Shown here: positions 20,209 to 32,305 of the stretch, piece by piece
Layout of the letters: the number at the start of each line of letters is the position of its first letter
How positions within the stretch are numbered: the first letter of the stretch is position 1
Source: Puccinia triticina
Taxonomy: Eukaryota; Basidiomycota; Pucciniomycetes; Pucciniales; Pucciniaceae
Length of the DNA: 64,000 bases
Reading direction: 5' to 3'
NCBI RefSeq assembly: GCF_026914185.1
Contig: NC_070570.1
Span: 4,402,001-4,466,000 of the forward strand
Notes under the pieces: model-generated
What the model saw: the letters and a program-made list of their open reading frames with translations, nothing else
Told to the model about the DNA's origin: nothing
Databases searched by the model: none
Translations under genes and position numbers: made by a program

Positions 20209-20853
20209 ATTGTGCTTGGTAATCTAGACCTCCACCAACGATCATCTGCGCCCGAAAACTTACTTGTTGGGGACTACTTCCTCGCTGCCCCATCAAACCA
20301 TTAACCCATGCCCAAGTCACTGTTAATCAGCCATCTCATTCCACATTTATAATGGGCACATTGAGTGCTCCGCTTGGCATCCCTTGCGAGTGGAGATGAA
20401 CGAAAGTTTGGTGGTAGTATCTCCCATTATACACGCCCCTCGTACATCTGCTACATACCTCGTCCCTGATTGGACTCGCGCACAGGAGAGGCTTCAAAGA
20501 GCCATCCTGGGGTCCTTTTTCGCTCCGTGGATTCCATGGATTCTACGGAATGTGGGTCGCGCGCGCCTACCAAAGCCCACCCAACTTGAACGAACTTTGC
20601 CAAGTCCCTCGATCGGAGGCGCGGGAGGCGACCCTCCGAAGGAGGGACTTATGCCCTGTGGGCAGCAGACGTCTTTTTTCAGTGTTTTGTGCTTGTCCCT
20701 CCGTACAACACCGCAAGAGCAACGCTTCGCTGCAGAAAGCGACGATTTTGTGTAACGAGGCGGGGTACTACTTTTTCAAATGCCAATTAGCGATAGCGCT
20801 AGCGGAAGGCCGCTACTTAAAGCGGTAGCGAAGCGCCAGCACCGTCGCTTTAA
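20209..20853. repeat. Spacer with GC palindrome and GCTAGCG-rich repeat
   Basis: About 20592-20652 is a GC-rich palindrome (AAGTCCCTCGATCGGAGG...CCTCCGAAGGAGGGACTT) of the dispersed family. From about 20785 a repeat with GATAGCGCTAGCGG and GCTACTTAAAGCGGTAGC begins; it is the target into which the Harbinger element inserted and continues after 23924. Confidence 0.55.
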
Positions 20854-21080
20854 GGGCCTGTACCATAGCGGTCCAGAAAACTGTTTTCCGCCCGGAAAAC
20901 AAGTTTCTTTGTGAAAAACAGTTTTCACCAAAAAACATGTACCACAACACATGTTTTTGAGGAGAACCGAATGTTGTTTTTCTTTCAAAACGATCAATTT
21001 CCAGAAACAGGCCTGACCCTGTTTCTTCACCCGATTTCCGGTTGCGCCGCTCATCATTGCCCATCACTGGCGGTCAGCTC

Positions 21081-22151
21081 ATGGAAATGCAAAATATCGA
21101 TCCTGCAGTCCTCATGGACACCCCACCACCCACCGTACCATCCAGCACGCCTGCAACAAAGCCACCACCGCCAACAAAAGCTGCTCCCAAGAAACCTAAA
21201 AAAAAAACCAAGGACGACCAAAACGACGACGATGACGATGTTGAATCCAAATCACCACCCCACATCTGGACAAACAACAAACGGTCGGCCCTGCTGGAAG
21301 CTTGGCCAGTGGTTGTGAAAAAACTGAACAAAAAGCTTGGAACGAATCTTACCGGTGATCAATGCAGGAACCAAAAGAATGCCCTCCGAAAACTTTTCCT
21401 TGACTTCAAGTTTCTTCAAGACCAAAGCGGATTCGGGTGGGATGAGGAGCTTCAAACGGTGACTGCCAACAAAAAAGTTTGGGCCGAGCTGCTTGAAACA
21501 CACCCTCGAAGAGAATTTTCCAAACTGAAGGGCAAGTCGTTTCCCCTGTACGATCTTGCGCTCAGTGTCTTTGATGGAACGGCCGCCGTTGGCAAAGATG
21601 TGGGTAATCTGCTCCCTCCGGTGACAACTGATGCAATCAAACTCACGCCGGCAGTCAAGAGAAAAATGGCGATGGAAGACGATGACAAAGACAATAGTGA
21701 TGTGGAAGTGAACCCCCCATTGTCTCTCAAAAACACCACCTCAAATGCAAAACCCAAACGTGTGCGAGAATCCAAGAACATGCTCATCAAGTCTGAAATG
21801 GACAGCATCAGCGGTGCAATCCAGGCCGTCTCGGAGAACTCAAAAGGTCTCATGGAATCATTTACACAGATTGCCTCAGCGATATCAAACAACCCAAAAG
21901 ATGAAGAACATTCAATTGCAACCCCGACCCACCCAGTCCAACCAAACCAATCGGTCAAAGAGGTGGCCCTCGACCTTTGCTCCAAGAAGTTCTTCGGTAT
22001 TGTCCCGGTCGACTTGTATGTTGAATATGTTTCTGTGCTCGAACACGAAGATAAGGCCTCAACTTTCATAACCCTTGATCGTACTTCCAACTTCGAAGTT
22101 TGCCAAGCTTGGCTCGAGAAGCATGTATCAAAGGCAAACCAGAAAGCATGA
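21081..22151 (+). CDS. Myb/SANT-like DNA-binding protein of the Harbinger element
   Basis: The open frame runs from a TTG at 21042; the first ATG is at 21081, giving about 356 residues. A Pro/Lys-rich N-terminus is followed by an acidic run (DDDDD) and a Myb_DNA-bind_3-type domain: WTNNKRSALLEAWP, LTGDQCRNQKNALRKLF, FGWDEELQTV and VWAELLETHP. The second half is acidic and polar. In PIF/Harbinger elements this protein binds the ends and recruits the nuclease. The frame has no stops or shifts, unlike its partner. Confidence 0.9.
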   Translation: MEMQNIDPAVLMDTPPPTVPSSTPATKPPPPTKAAPKKPKKKTKDDQNDDDDDVESKSPPHIWTNNKRSALLEAWPVVVKKLNKKLGTNLTGDQCRNQKNALRKLFLDFKFLQDQSGFGWDEELQTVTANKKVWAELLETHPRREFSKLKGKSFPLYDLALSVFDGTAAVGKDVGNLLPPVTTDAIKLTPAVKRKMAMEDDDKDNSDVEVNPPLSLKNTTSNAKPKRVRESKNMLIKSEMDSISGAIQAVSENSKGLMESFTQIASAISNNPKDEEHSIATPTHPVQPNQSVKEVALDLCSKKFFGIVPVDLYVEYVSVLEHEDKASTFITLDRTSNFEVCQAWLEKHVSKANQKA

Positions 22152-22375
22152 TCTAACACATGTGAGTCTAAAAGCTAAATACTATATTCCATCTCTTTCA
22201 TCTTCGTTGCTGACAGACTTTTTTTTAATTCACAGTTATTTTTTTAGTGATTTCAATAGTTTTAACATGCACTATTTATGTTCTTCAAAATTTCTCTTTG
22301 GAACCTATGCTTGTTTTTTTATAGTATGACATGATAGGTGACATAAGAAAAAAAAGACATAAGAAAAAAAAACTA

Positions 22376-23685
22376 TTTTTGCCTTGTATAGGCTTGATAT
22401 TGTTCCCAGAGCTTCTTTGCCAGGCGATTGCGCCTTTGCTTCATGATTGCATCCTCCTCGGTAACATCAAACCGTTCTGAGTCCATTCGGGTACGTGCAA
22501 ATACTCGGGCATCTTCCTCAGGATCATCGAAGAGGTTTTCAATGCTCTCATGACTTTGGATGTAATTCCAAAGCATGCAGAGAGCATAGATCAAACGGAT
22601 TTGTTTGTTTAAATCAAGCTCGGGTGCTGATTGGAGGATCGAAAACTTCCTCTTGATACATCCAAAGATACGTTCAACGGTGTTGCGGAGCGAGGCGTGT
22701 CGTAAGTTGTACAGCTCTCGTTTGTTTGACGGCTTCAGACCAGATTGTGCTTGTTCTTTGAGATGGTATCGGACACCTTGATATGGTGTCATTAAGCCTT
22801 GTCGAAGGCCCTCGATATGGTGTCATTAAGCCTTGTCAAAGGCCGTATCCGGCATCGGCGAGGAAGTAGTTCTTTTGAGGGATCTTGAGACCTTTGGATG
22901 TGGCATTGTTGAAGACTCGCGTATCATGAGCACTTCCTTCCCATCCAGCCAAGACATAAACAAATTCGAAGTTGAAGTTAACCGCTGCAAGTACGTTCTG
23001 GGCCACAAAATGTTTCCGGTTTCGCCATGGGCTCTGAATCTCAGCTGGTACAGTCGCAGGTACAAATACCCCGTCGAGAGCGCCTAGAGCATTCTTGAAA
23101 GCTTTATACTTGGGGTTTTCTGAAATCGCCTCAGGTTGTTGACACATCTCCATGTCAAATTTCACATAGTTCGGATATATAGCGACGAGTGATTCGAGAA
23201 CAATTCCGAAGTACCTGATCAAACGGCACACATTGTTAATGAATAGAAACAATCAATTATTTTGCAAAGTAAGCAACTGCTCACCAAGTAATTGTAAACA
23301 AGCCACGGCGGAACTTGACCGCTGTCTGGCGCATGTTGTTATTGTGACACACGATATCCAAGAAAATTAGGACCTGTTCTTCAACAGAGACTGATCGGCC
23401 GTTCTTCAGGAGGCCATTCATTGTCAATTCTGCCACTAGATTGTCGAAGGTTGTGCGTTCCATCCTGGTGATTTCGCGGAAGAGCTCGGGCCTGACCTCA
23501 TCCAGTAGGAATCGAGTTTATTGAGCTTGCCCTCCATCGCCATAATACGCCTTGTAGGTATTCCACAGACTCCCGAGATACTTGCAAGCTACTCCGGCGG
23601 CGGCTAGTGTAATCAAGATGCGATCCATTTCCATAATTGCTGCTCCGGCAGCAGCCAGGGCGGCAACAATCTGGTTATTGATCAT
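22376..23685 (-). pseudogene. HARBI1-type DDE nuclease, broken
   Basis: ATG at 23685 starts MINNQIVAALAAAG. TAA at 23518-23520 interrupts, then the same frame continues TRFLLDEVRPELFREITRME. A 70-bp intron (23284-23215) leads to YFGIVLESLVAIYP and the catalytic core: Asp in GALDGVFVP, Asp in GSAHDTRVF, and DAGYGL. A 34-bp tandem duplication (22775-22808 and 22809-22842) shifts the frame and leaves a TGA. The C-terminal part, MTPYQGVRYHL and the catalytic Glu in LRNTVERIFG, follows in the restored frame to 22376. All three catalytic residues survive. Confidence 0.9.
22775..22842. repeat. 34-bp tandem duplication inside the HARBI1 gene
   Basis: Two adjacent 34-bp units sharing TATGGTGTCATTAAGCCTTG. 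As 34 is not a multiple of three, the duplication shifts the nuclease frame. On the minus strand one copy reads CTTCGACAA and the other CTTTGACAA. Confidence 0.9.
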
Positions 23686-23921
23686 TGTTTCAGAAGTGCT
23701 GGATGGCCGGGGTGATTTGTGTGGTGCCTTGATGGGATTGGGTGGCTGTTGGTGTCTTGATGGGTGGATGAGTTTGTCTGGATGTTTGATCAGGTCAAGA
23801 GAGGGAGTCTGTGGTACGCGTTTATCAACAGGCTGTTTTCCGGTTCCGAAAAACACAATATCGAAAAAAAGGAACTTGTTTTTCGCGCGGGCAAAAAACA
23901 AATTTCCTATGGTACAGGCCC

Positions 23922-25260
23922 TAAATTTGATTAGCGCGTATCACAGCGATTTGTTTTTTGCTTTTGATAAGGTTGAGGGTAGCGGCAAATTGGCGTTATT
24001 AGCGCCCTGTAGCGCCAGAAGCGTAGAGATGGGGCCACTTTTCTTGAAAAAGCGCAGCGGGCCAGTCCACCTTTCTGTGGAACCTGCCTTAGATGACAAT
24101 TAATCATCAATCCTCCATCATCTATAATGCTGGGGATTGAGATTGGAATGTTGCTACAGTAGCGCAGCAAAATTGCTAAAGGAGCGTTTTTTCCGCCACT
24201 GTGGCAATAAGTGTAGCAGAATTCCGCTATTTGCCACTGAAGATAGCTCACTATTTTTGCAGATCTTTTCTGCTTGAAAAAAAAAAGCAAAAGGCGTAGT
24301 GCCCAGTCCGCTGCTAAAAGTGCAGTGAAGTGGGACCCAAATTGCTATGCTTGCCGCTTTGCGTAGCATAACTTGTGAGGTGTTGCTCTGTAGAAGCTAC
24401 ACAAGGACAGCTGGGGCCAAGTCAGCTGCTCCAAGAGATAGCCAAAAAGCATGGCTCTCTGCTGGTATTTTTCTTTTATCTGTAACACTTGAACTTGATT
24501 TTTTAAAAAAATGTAAGAGCTAATAAGTTTTGACAGGTGTCAAAAGTATGGCTTTGACCAAGGCCTGTTTGAACAATGCCCTCTCAAAACCCATGAACTC
24601 TTTTTTGTTTCATTTGGGATTCAAGAGAGTTTTTGGAGGGATCCAACCTCAGGAAGGTGGCAGGTGCAAGTGCTGATGTAGGCAGACAAATCTGTCTGCT
24701 CAGATTTTGAATAGCTTATACTTGAGTTGGATATAAAGAGTTGAAGTTTTTGAAAGGCTTCCCAGCCAAATGGGATTTCTTCTGCCTACACAGCCAGGGG
24801 AATTGGCTGATGTTGCTGTGTCAATATGGCGTACCCATCACCCTTGCGCCACTGGGACGGTACAGGGCGCCATCATGATCAAAGGTTCTAGAGGCGCCAC
24901 AAAGCGCCACCTGTGGGTGCCCCCAGATATTACGGCGCCTTGGGGTACCCTTCTGGGGCGTCGTGGATCCTGTCAGCGGGGCTACTACAATAAGTTAGAG
25001 CCCGGCTAACTATTTGTATTATATGTAACACTAAAAAGAGTAAAGACAAAAACAAATATGCAATACTTTTTTGTATCATTAGTAGCGGCACAGAGCGCCA
25101 CGCATAATAGAGAAAAATACATTTATTATGGAATATTAAAGTGCGGCGCAGAGAGCCGCTCAAAAGAATATTCATTATGCATCCCCTCAACTGCGGAATA
25201 GAGTCAAGGAAACATTGACAGAACTCCTGCCGGAAGAATTAGCCGGAGAAGGAACGTAGA
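23922..25260. repeat. TAGCGC-rich repeat and GGCGCC-rich repeat, no gene
   Basis: About 23922-24370 is full of TAGCGC, GTAGCG and GCTAC motifs, the continuation of the repeat split by the Harbinger element. About 24825-24970 is GC-rich with GGCGCC and GCGCCAC motifs. No coding region is supported. Confidence 0.45.
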
Positions 25261-26803
25261 TATGTTCAAAACCTGTTCTCAGGCCAAGAGAACGGGTTTG
25301 CTATTCTTGAACTAAACAAACAACAATCAAAAGCTTGATTGGAAACGGCCGGAGGAGAGTAGCAAAGAAGTAAACTACTGCTTCTCCCCCGTCCAAAGAT
25401 GAACAACCGGAGAACAACACGTAGAGTAGAACTCTTCCTTGGATTGAGGAAGAGCACTACTTGTTGTTGAGTAAAATGAACAGGAGTGATGCGAGTAATA
25501 GAACACTCAACCATTCCTGTCTGAACTAGTCTTTCCCGCAGAGGAGAAGCCGCAAGGAATTTGCAAAACAAGAAGGCAACCTCACTGGTCGCGGCAAGAT
25601 CATATAAAGGGAGGCTTTTGAGCAAGTAAAAGCCTCCCCAGATTCATACCAGCCCCACCCTAGTCTACCCAACCAGTTTGCCTGCCTGTTATTGCTCCAA
25701 TTTCAGTTCGTTGAGTCGTTTGCTGTCTTTTTTGCGGACCCCCTTCACGAGTAAGTCCGCTGTTTCCTTTTTTCTACCAGGATTATATCCCAAACCCACC
25801 TCCTGGGAACATTTTCAATGTTCTAAATACCCCCTTAACTGGGGCTCAGACGCCACAGGCTTTAAAACGCCTCTGCGTACCTGTGGGCAGACCCTGTAAG
25901 ACTTTTGGAGGGCACTTAAACACCCCAGGCACTCTTGGCCCCTCCATTAAACCCCTTTTTGGGTTCATTAAAATAACCTTACAGTTATTTTCACTTTTTT
26001 TACCAGCACAGCTTAGCAGCACTCCCTTAAGGAGTAGCATTGCCAGTGGATGTTAGTTCCCACGTACAGGTCAAAAGAACCTTGATTATCATCTCTCAGA
26101 TCATCTCTTTCTTTATCTCTCTTTCTCTCTTACTGTTTGTTATTTCTTTATCCCAAGAAATCCAAGCAGTGCCCACCCATTTTTCTTGTGTCCTGCTGTC
26201 ACATAAGAGACACAGGCTCACACGCCATAAAAACCATGCCGCGGTGTGGGCGTCCTTGTGACGCTCAGCTCAGGGGCGCTTGCATGCCGCCCCGGTCATC
26301 TGGGCGCAGCGGGTGGATCCGCCCCGGAGGAGTCTCCTGGGCGGTCCATGCGGCCATGGCACCGCATGGGCGCAGGGGCTATGGGGACGCCGTGGGACTT
26401 AATTGACCCAATGACGCCCTCAGGTGCCGTTGTGGTGTTGCTATAAGTTTGTGGCCACGGTGTACATATGTCCCGCCGTCAGGCTTTGCTGGGGCCAATC
26501 AAGCGAGCAGCACCAGCCATCTCTTGCCCTCTGGTCTTTGTGGCCGGCACAGTCCTCTGCCCCCCAATGGGAATGTGTCTGGTCGCGGCCCAACCATCAT
26601 GCAATTTGAAGCCCAAACCATGCCGTCTGAAGCCCAGACATCCCTGAAGCCAGACATCCATGCTGTCTGAAACCCAGACATCAATGCCATCTGAAACCCC
26701 TGTTCCAATGGTTTCAGATAACAGTAGGGTTACACACATACATAGCAGGTTATTCCAAATACTGTGAGGCATACGCTCTATCCTGTGCCATCCCTCCAAA
26801 CGG
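25261..26803. other. Repeat-derived spacer, no gene supported
   Basis: About 25260-25640 is open on the minus strand but resembles LTR sequence rather than a protein. About 26235-26400 is another GC-rich GCGCC block. A CCCAGACATC-type repeat occurs three times around 26630-26690. Confidence 0.35.
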
Positions 26804-27372
26804 GTGACTTTGATCTCCAATACCGTTCTTGCCAACAACCACCCACTTCCCCCTTGGTGGCAGGATGTCACATCACCACCTGACTCCAGAAGAAGAAAAA
26901 GGTTTGATCTTCCTGCCTTTCTCTATGTGCCATCAACCACGTCACTGCATTTAACAGCTTTTATGACGTCTGGTTTAGACTACAAACTTACCGGCGGTGT
27001 TTACCATTGCAACCTATGTCCACAGGCCACCGGGGCAAAGAACTGGCGAAGGCATTGCCAGTCAAAAACACACCAAGATAATATCCAAAAAAAAGTGACA
27101 ACCTGCGGATAGCAAATTGCACCAAAGCCCAGCCCTCGCCAGGACCCGTGGCTCAAACTGACCACGCTGAGGAGGATGCCCATGAAATGCACTTTTGGGA
27201 GCACATTGAGGGATTGCAAGTACTGGATGCTGCTGTTACATCTGGTGAGCATGACAGTCGCCAAATTGCTGATCACGTGGAGCATGTCAAGGCCAGAGGT
27301 TTAAGAGTTGGGAGCTCTTCACTGGGGCTAGGGCACTGGCACACAGAGAGACAATGGTCTCGAGGTTTCTGA
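26804..27372 (+). pseudogene. C2H2-finger protein fragment, frameshifted
   Basis: The first frame contains a single finger: YHCNLCPQATGAKNWRRHCQ then SKTHQ, which fits C-x2-C-x11-H-x5-H. It stops at 27110. A second frame (27148-27372) continues with acidic DHAEEDAHEMHFWEHIEG. Similar finger-plus-acidic N-termini occur in rust transposon proteins, possibly KDZ elements, but the transposase core is absent. Confidence 0.45.
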
Positions 27373-27396
27373 TGCCAATGGGGTCTTTATTTCATC

Positions 27397-27533
27397 TAGC
27401 TCAGGAGAGATAGTCAGTTGGTTGGGGATCTCTCAGTCTAGGTACAAAATCAAGGAAGAGAAGGAAAGGAAATAGAAGAAGGAATAGTGGCTTACCTAGC
27501 TCAGGAGAGATAGTCAGTTGGTTGGGGATCTCT
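27397..27533 (+). repeat. 37-bp direct repeat pair
   Basis: A unit starting CTAGCTCAGGAGAGATAG and ending GGGGATCTCT occurs at about 27397 and again at about 27496. The copies are identical and 99 bp apart. Confidence 0.7.
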
Positions 27534-27971
27534 GCTGAGCTAGGAGGGCGAAGACGAAAGTACTATATGGGGTCAAAGTTGGTTCTTGTGAAAGGGTTTG
27601 TGAAACCTGTGGCGCTTGTGGCGCAGGGGTTTTACAGTCTCCCCCCCTATATTGAGAAGAAAGAGAGGGTGAGGAACATAGCGGCGAGAGAAAGGCTGGA
27701 AATTGGAGCGGCGAAGGTGCATAGAAGGGGGTAGGGAGTAATTCAGGGCTGTGGAAGGAGAAGGGGAGATTTGGGGTGCAGGCAGTTGAGAGGAGCCATT
27801 GAGATTGGGACTGGTGTTGTCTGACTGTTTATGTGTGTTAGCGGCCCTTGTTGCGCGGTGTCGTGTCATCCTCGGCGGTTGGGTTGGGATGATTAGAAAA
27901 AGGAGGTTGGTTGGAAAGGTAGAGTGTAAAGGAATGGTTTTTACGGTGGGGGGTGCATGTTGCAGTAGCGG

Positions 27972-29025
27972 TCAATGGGGGGAAGTGATGTGCCGGATCA
28001 GAAGTTTAGCCGCTGGAGCTGCACAAACCGTACCTTGTAAGCACCTGCCCGCATGGAACTGATTTAGAACCTGGCGGCAAGGCAGACAAGGGAGTACATA
28101 CCTGAATTCCTCAGAATTGTCCTTGGAGAATTCCCCTTCTGCTCTATCAAGCAGCAAGGAGTCAAATGTGGGGTGCTCCAGAATTAAGGCCTCGCCTTCC
28201 GCAAACAGGCAGTGCTCCGCATTGAGGATCTCTGTGGTTGCCACGTAGGCCAACGGGTTGTCATCCGGTGTGGGGATTCTGGTGTTCATCTTGTTGGCGA
28301 GTGATGATTTGATGTCATCGAGTGTTGCAATGGCTGCCGCATGGTACTCCTCAAAGTCAGTGTGGTTGTATATGTCAGCCGATCCCTCCTGTGGTGCCTC
28401 TCCATCATCAAAAACAGCTGCCACTCCAGCTGGATGTCCCATTGGTCGACCAGGCTGTACCAATACTGCATGTGCTCCTGCGCCATGGGGATTGTTCCAA
28501 GCCTGTGGTGCTACATAGTCCACTGGTTTGGGCGGCACCACAAAGGTTGGGGGGATGTTGACGGGTCCACGGTAGGCTGGTCCTGGGCAATTCCCGGCTG
28601 CATTCCCGCAGTATTGTTTACAGTGGTGGCATTTCCCCACCAATTCTAGGTATGAGTGGATTCGCCAGATGTATTCTTTGCGGGGAACGTTGCCTATGTT
28701 TGGGTTTTGCTGAGATGATGTTTTGGAGGCTCCCTCCCGGGGGAAATAAGTTTTCTTTTGGAGGGTGTCATAGCAGTTTCCCACTTGTTGGATAAACTCT
28801 TTGCGTTTGAGGAGATCCAGTTTGTTGACTTTGTTCTCCAATTCAGTCGGGAGTCCAAACGCCATTCCCTCCACAAGTTGGAAGTTGGACAGGGAATGTT
28901 GTTCAAAATTGATCATCCGTTGGAGCGTCCAAGCACGGGTTGTGTACTGGCTGAGCGTTTCAGAGTCAAGCATTTTCAGATATTGGACCTCTTTTCTACT
29001 GTAAGGTAATGCGCCACTGCGATGG
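27972..29025 (-). pseudogene. Gypsy gag (zinc-knuckle) fragment
   Basis: The ORF from 28973, extendable to about 29025 without ATG, shows a capsid-like helix region (SQYTTRAWTLQRMINFEQHS, MAFGLPTELENKVNKLDLLK), then EYIWRIHSYLELVGKCHHCK with a C-x2-C-x3-C knuckle and NCPGP. A Pro-rich linker (VVPPKPVDYVAPQAW) and an acidic tail follow. This is gag of a Ty3/Gypsy element. No pol follows below 27972, so the copy is truncated. Confidence 0.8.
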
Positions 29026-31086
29026 AAGGGTGTTGTAACTAGCGGGGGTTACAGGCTGAGTTCTCGCCTAGACCACCTTCTTGCTTATGTAATTAAATGT
29101 ATACATAGTTTTCCCTCTCTATACATGTAATTCATCATCATTCCTCTTGCAAACCTCTCCGGTGTAAGACTCAAAAGTTGTTGTGAAACCCTTTTGCGGA
29201 ATGGAGAAGGGGATGATGGAGGTGCAAACTCTGCCCTTCTATACTATCAGATAACAAGACCCACCAAGCTAAGCTTGGCAAGTTTTAATCAAGTGATAGG
29301 TCTGGTCTAGTTCCAGATGAATTTGTTTGATGACAGGTATGTGAGAGTTGAGAGGGTTTATGATGATGGAAAGGGTGAAAGTTGACTCGATGTTTCCGGT
29401 GGGGGTTGAACACAGGTCTTTGAGAGGGTGGTATAGAAAGTTGAGAAGAGTGTTTGGACTGAGAAGGGTATATGTCTTAGTCGGGAGTTGAACCAGGAAC
29501 TGGGTAACTCGTGACAGGTGCGTGATATGCAACCAGTGATATGAGAGTATGAGAATATGAGAATGAGCTCAGTGGTTATTGCAGATAAGAGGGATGATAT
29601 GGTATGTTGTAAAAGTGTAAGGGTGATGATAATGGTTAATGGGTGATATCTGTATAACTGGTGGGTACTGAACTGAGGGAAAATCAACTGGGGGGAGAGA
29701 GCTCCTTATATAGACAAATGTGAGGGATTTTAGCTACAAGGGGGACCCCGGATGAGGGATTTTAGCTGGTGGGCTGCGTACAAGTGGTGTCAGAAGATAC
29801 TAAATACAGGCAGAAAGTTGGGTGAGAAATGAAAGATGATGTCATACTAATGCAAGGAGTGCATAAACAAAGCGGGGAATGTGAAATACAGAGGTACTTC
29901 ATGCAAGGGGTGCATGAGTGGTGTCAGACTAATGCAAGGAGTGCAGAAATGGGGTCAGAAGACTGCATGCAGCTGCAAGGGGTGCATAAATGAAGCGGGG
30001 ACATGTCAAATACAGAAGAAATGAGGTTGGTTGCTTGCATATGCAGTGGAGATAAGAGGGATAGAAAAGAGTATGTGTTTGGCTGGGGCTGAGTATGTGT
30101 ATACCTGGGAAAGGTGACTGGAGGGGTGTGACAGGTTGATGACTGGGGCTGGCCGTGTCCATGAGGGTCCAAGAGGGTGTAACTTCCAATCCAGCGGGGT
30201 TCCAGTGACGCTTCCAGTGGTGAGTAGGGGTAAAATTGGCCGTAGAATCCATTTCTGAGGTCCATTTGGTGGTATCTTGTGGCCTAGGGTGAGTAAATAT
30301 ATGTATGAGGAAAAGCTTTTGATTTTTCACTTTTCCGTCTACCACACCGGGTTCCATTAGGTTATGAGCCCTCAATATCTCCGCTGAAAAAGCAAGCTCA
30401 TCAGTTATTGAACTATAGTTTTTCCTTTTTTTCTCTACTACCATCTATCCGATCTCCAAACTCTGCGTTTCCACTCCACATATCTCTTGTCTTGGCGTTT
30501 CTGAACCTTTCTCTGTCTCTACTCTCAACACAACGATTGACCAAACAACTTCAAAGTCCTCTGTTTTCATTTCACCAATTAAGCTTTAAGAGGACTAGCT
30601 ATCCGAGTTTATAACCTGACTCAGGACGCTGAGCTCAGGGGCTGAATGGTGTTTTCATATTCATTGACTTGTGGCCGACTTTGCCGATAACCACTTTGTT
30701 CAAAATTCCGATTCTTTTCTTCTCCATCTTCTTTAAAGCCTACCTTATTTGTTCTCCATATTTTCATCCAAACACCGTCTGAATATCCCTCTAAATACCA
30801 GAATATCCGTTTTTCCCGTTTTTCCTTTTTCTTTTGTAATACCTCTGCCTGTCTACCACATAACTTTTTTCAAATCAATTACCTTCTTGAATCATCACAA
30901 CTTTTATTTCTTCCTATCCCTTTATCAACAACACCAAATCTCTCACCCGTCAATTTTCTTTTCCTTTTTAACCCTTCCGTCTTCTCCTACTTTCTCCCGA
31001 CTCCTTGCTACCCAAATTCCCTTCTCCACCCCTATCTCATCTTTTTTCTTTTCTCAAAATGAACATGAACCCCGCAAACGTGACAA
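29026..31086. other. LTR-like and low-complexity spacer
   Basis: Upstream of gag, 29030-29700 is probably element leader or LTR sequence but its ends are not defined. About 29840-30010 holds degenerate repeats of a TGCAAGG(A/G)GTGCATAAA unit with AGCGGGGA. About 30420-31050 is pyrimidine-rich. No gene is supported. Confidence 0.35.
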
Positions 31087-32305
31087 TTGATTAGGTTTGA
31101 CTGCCAGTTGCTGTCAACCTTGCGGATGACCACAACGCTGCAGGCATCATATCTGCCATCACCAACCAAATACGGGACCAGGACCGTCTTCTTCCCAACA
31201 GATCAAACTTTGTGGTTTGGGGGGGATTTTGTGGAGGAAAAACTCCGTGATGCAATCAATGAACCTGATTATCTCATGTATGAATCAGCAAGCGCTTTAC
31301 ATGAGAGAATTGCCTGATCCCTCCTCCTTTCCTCTGTCGACCAATCTCTCAGAAGCACCCTGCAACGTTTCCCTTTTGCGTCAGGGATGTTTGCCAAACT
31401 GCGAGCGCGCTTCAACGTTGTCAGCCGTGCGGCGCAACTCAATGCCTTTTGACGCCTCCTGCGTTTTAACATCAGCAATCACCCGACGACAGCAACCATA
31501 GCCGCGGCCATCGACGATCAACTCAATGAACTTAGGCGGCTCAATTTAACTCTCACCAGAAACAAGTTAGCCGGCCTCATTCTTCAAAACAGTCTTGGGA
31601 CCGAGCCGGAATTGATGGAGGTCGACAGACGAGTAGAACTGGCCCTGTCTTGCTCTCGGACTGGCACGGTGGACAATTTTGAATCAATCATCCCTACCAT
31701 TGGCATTGTGCGGAACAATTTGCGACACCAGGGAGAAGTCCGCTGACAAGAACAACGAATGGCAAAACCGGCACCTTTGGCGATGAGGAACAATGCGCAT
31801 ACCGTCCCTCAGTTCCAGCAAACTCAAGACCATGGAGCGCCTCCGACCAAAGATCTCGGCAGCGTTGAAGCAGCGGCGACGCGGGCTGGTGTGTGTTTTC
31901 ATTTCAGATACCCCAATCACGTGGTTTGGAACTGCCGGATGCAGCAACAGTTCAGAAACCCCAGCATGCCACCCTTTCCACCTCGCCCCTACAACCGCTA
32001 TCCCGCACCTCAAAACGTTCCCCAGCAAGCAGGCTTCCAGCCTTTCTACCCAATCATTGCGCCCATGGGATCGACGGGCACCTACCCCCAAGTCCATCCT
32101 CCTTCCCGACCTCCGCATCAAGCAACACCGCAAGACAGGGCGACTCCTGCCGCCCGCAGTACCGTCTGCAACGAGTCAACCAGGAACGGCACCGACAAGA
32201 GTCAATCATCCGGACCCCTCAAGCAAGCGCGAGGATGGCGGAGGCTGCTGTCCAGGGACCAAGTGAAGGGGGAGGACCAAGGATTGTGGAGCTGGGCAAT
32301 TTGAC
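31087..32305 (+). pseudogene. Copia gag, degenerate
   Basis: Gag remains spread over frames with several stops: a nucleocapsid-like stretch ends in AGVCFHFRYPNHVVWNCRMQ, where the CCHC knuckle has lost its second Cys (F in its place). The tail is Pro/Gln rich. Frame changes near 31230 and 31450 show decay. Confidence 0.6.

Larger units (their letters stand above)
20854..23921. mobile_element. PIF/Harbinger DNA transposon, 3068 bp, TAA target duplication
   Basis: The ends are GGGCCTGTACCATAG and its exact reverse complement. TAA flanks both sides (20851-20853 and 23922-23924), the 3-bp TWA duplication diagnostic of PIF/Harbinger. Inside are the two expected genes, placed convergently: a Myb/SANT-like protein on plus and a HARBI1-type nuclease on minus. 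The nuclease gene is damaged, so the copy is probably immobile unless helped in trans. Confidence 0.95.

Noticed and set aside
21452..22159. 235-aa minus-strand ORF
   Set aside because: Shadow of the Myb/SANT gene of the Harbinger element.
31684..32133. 149-aa minus-strand ORF
   Set aside because: It lies opposite degenerate Copia gag and has no independent support.
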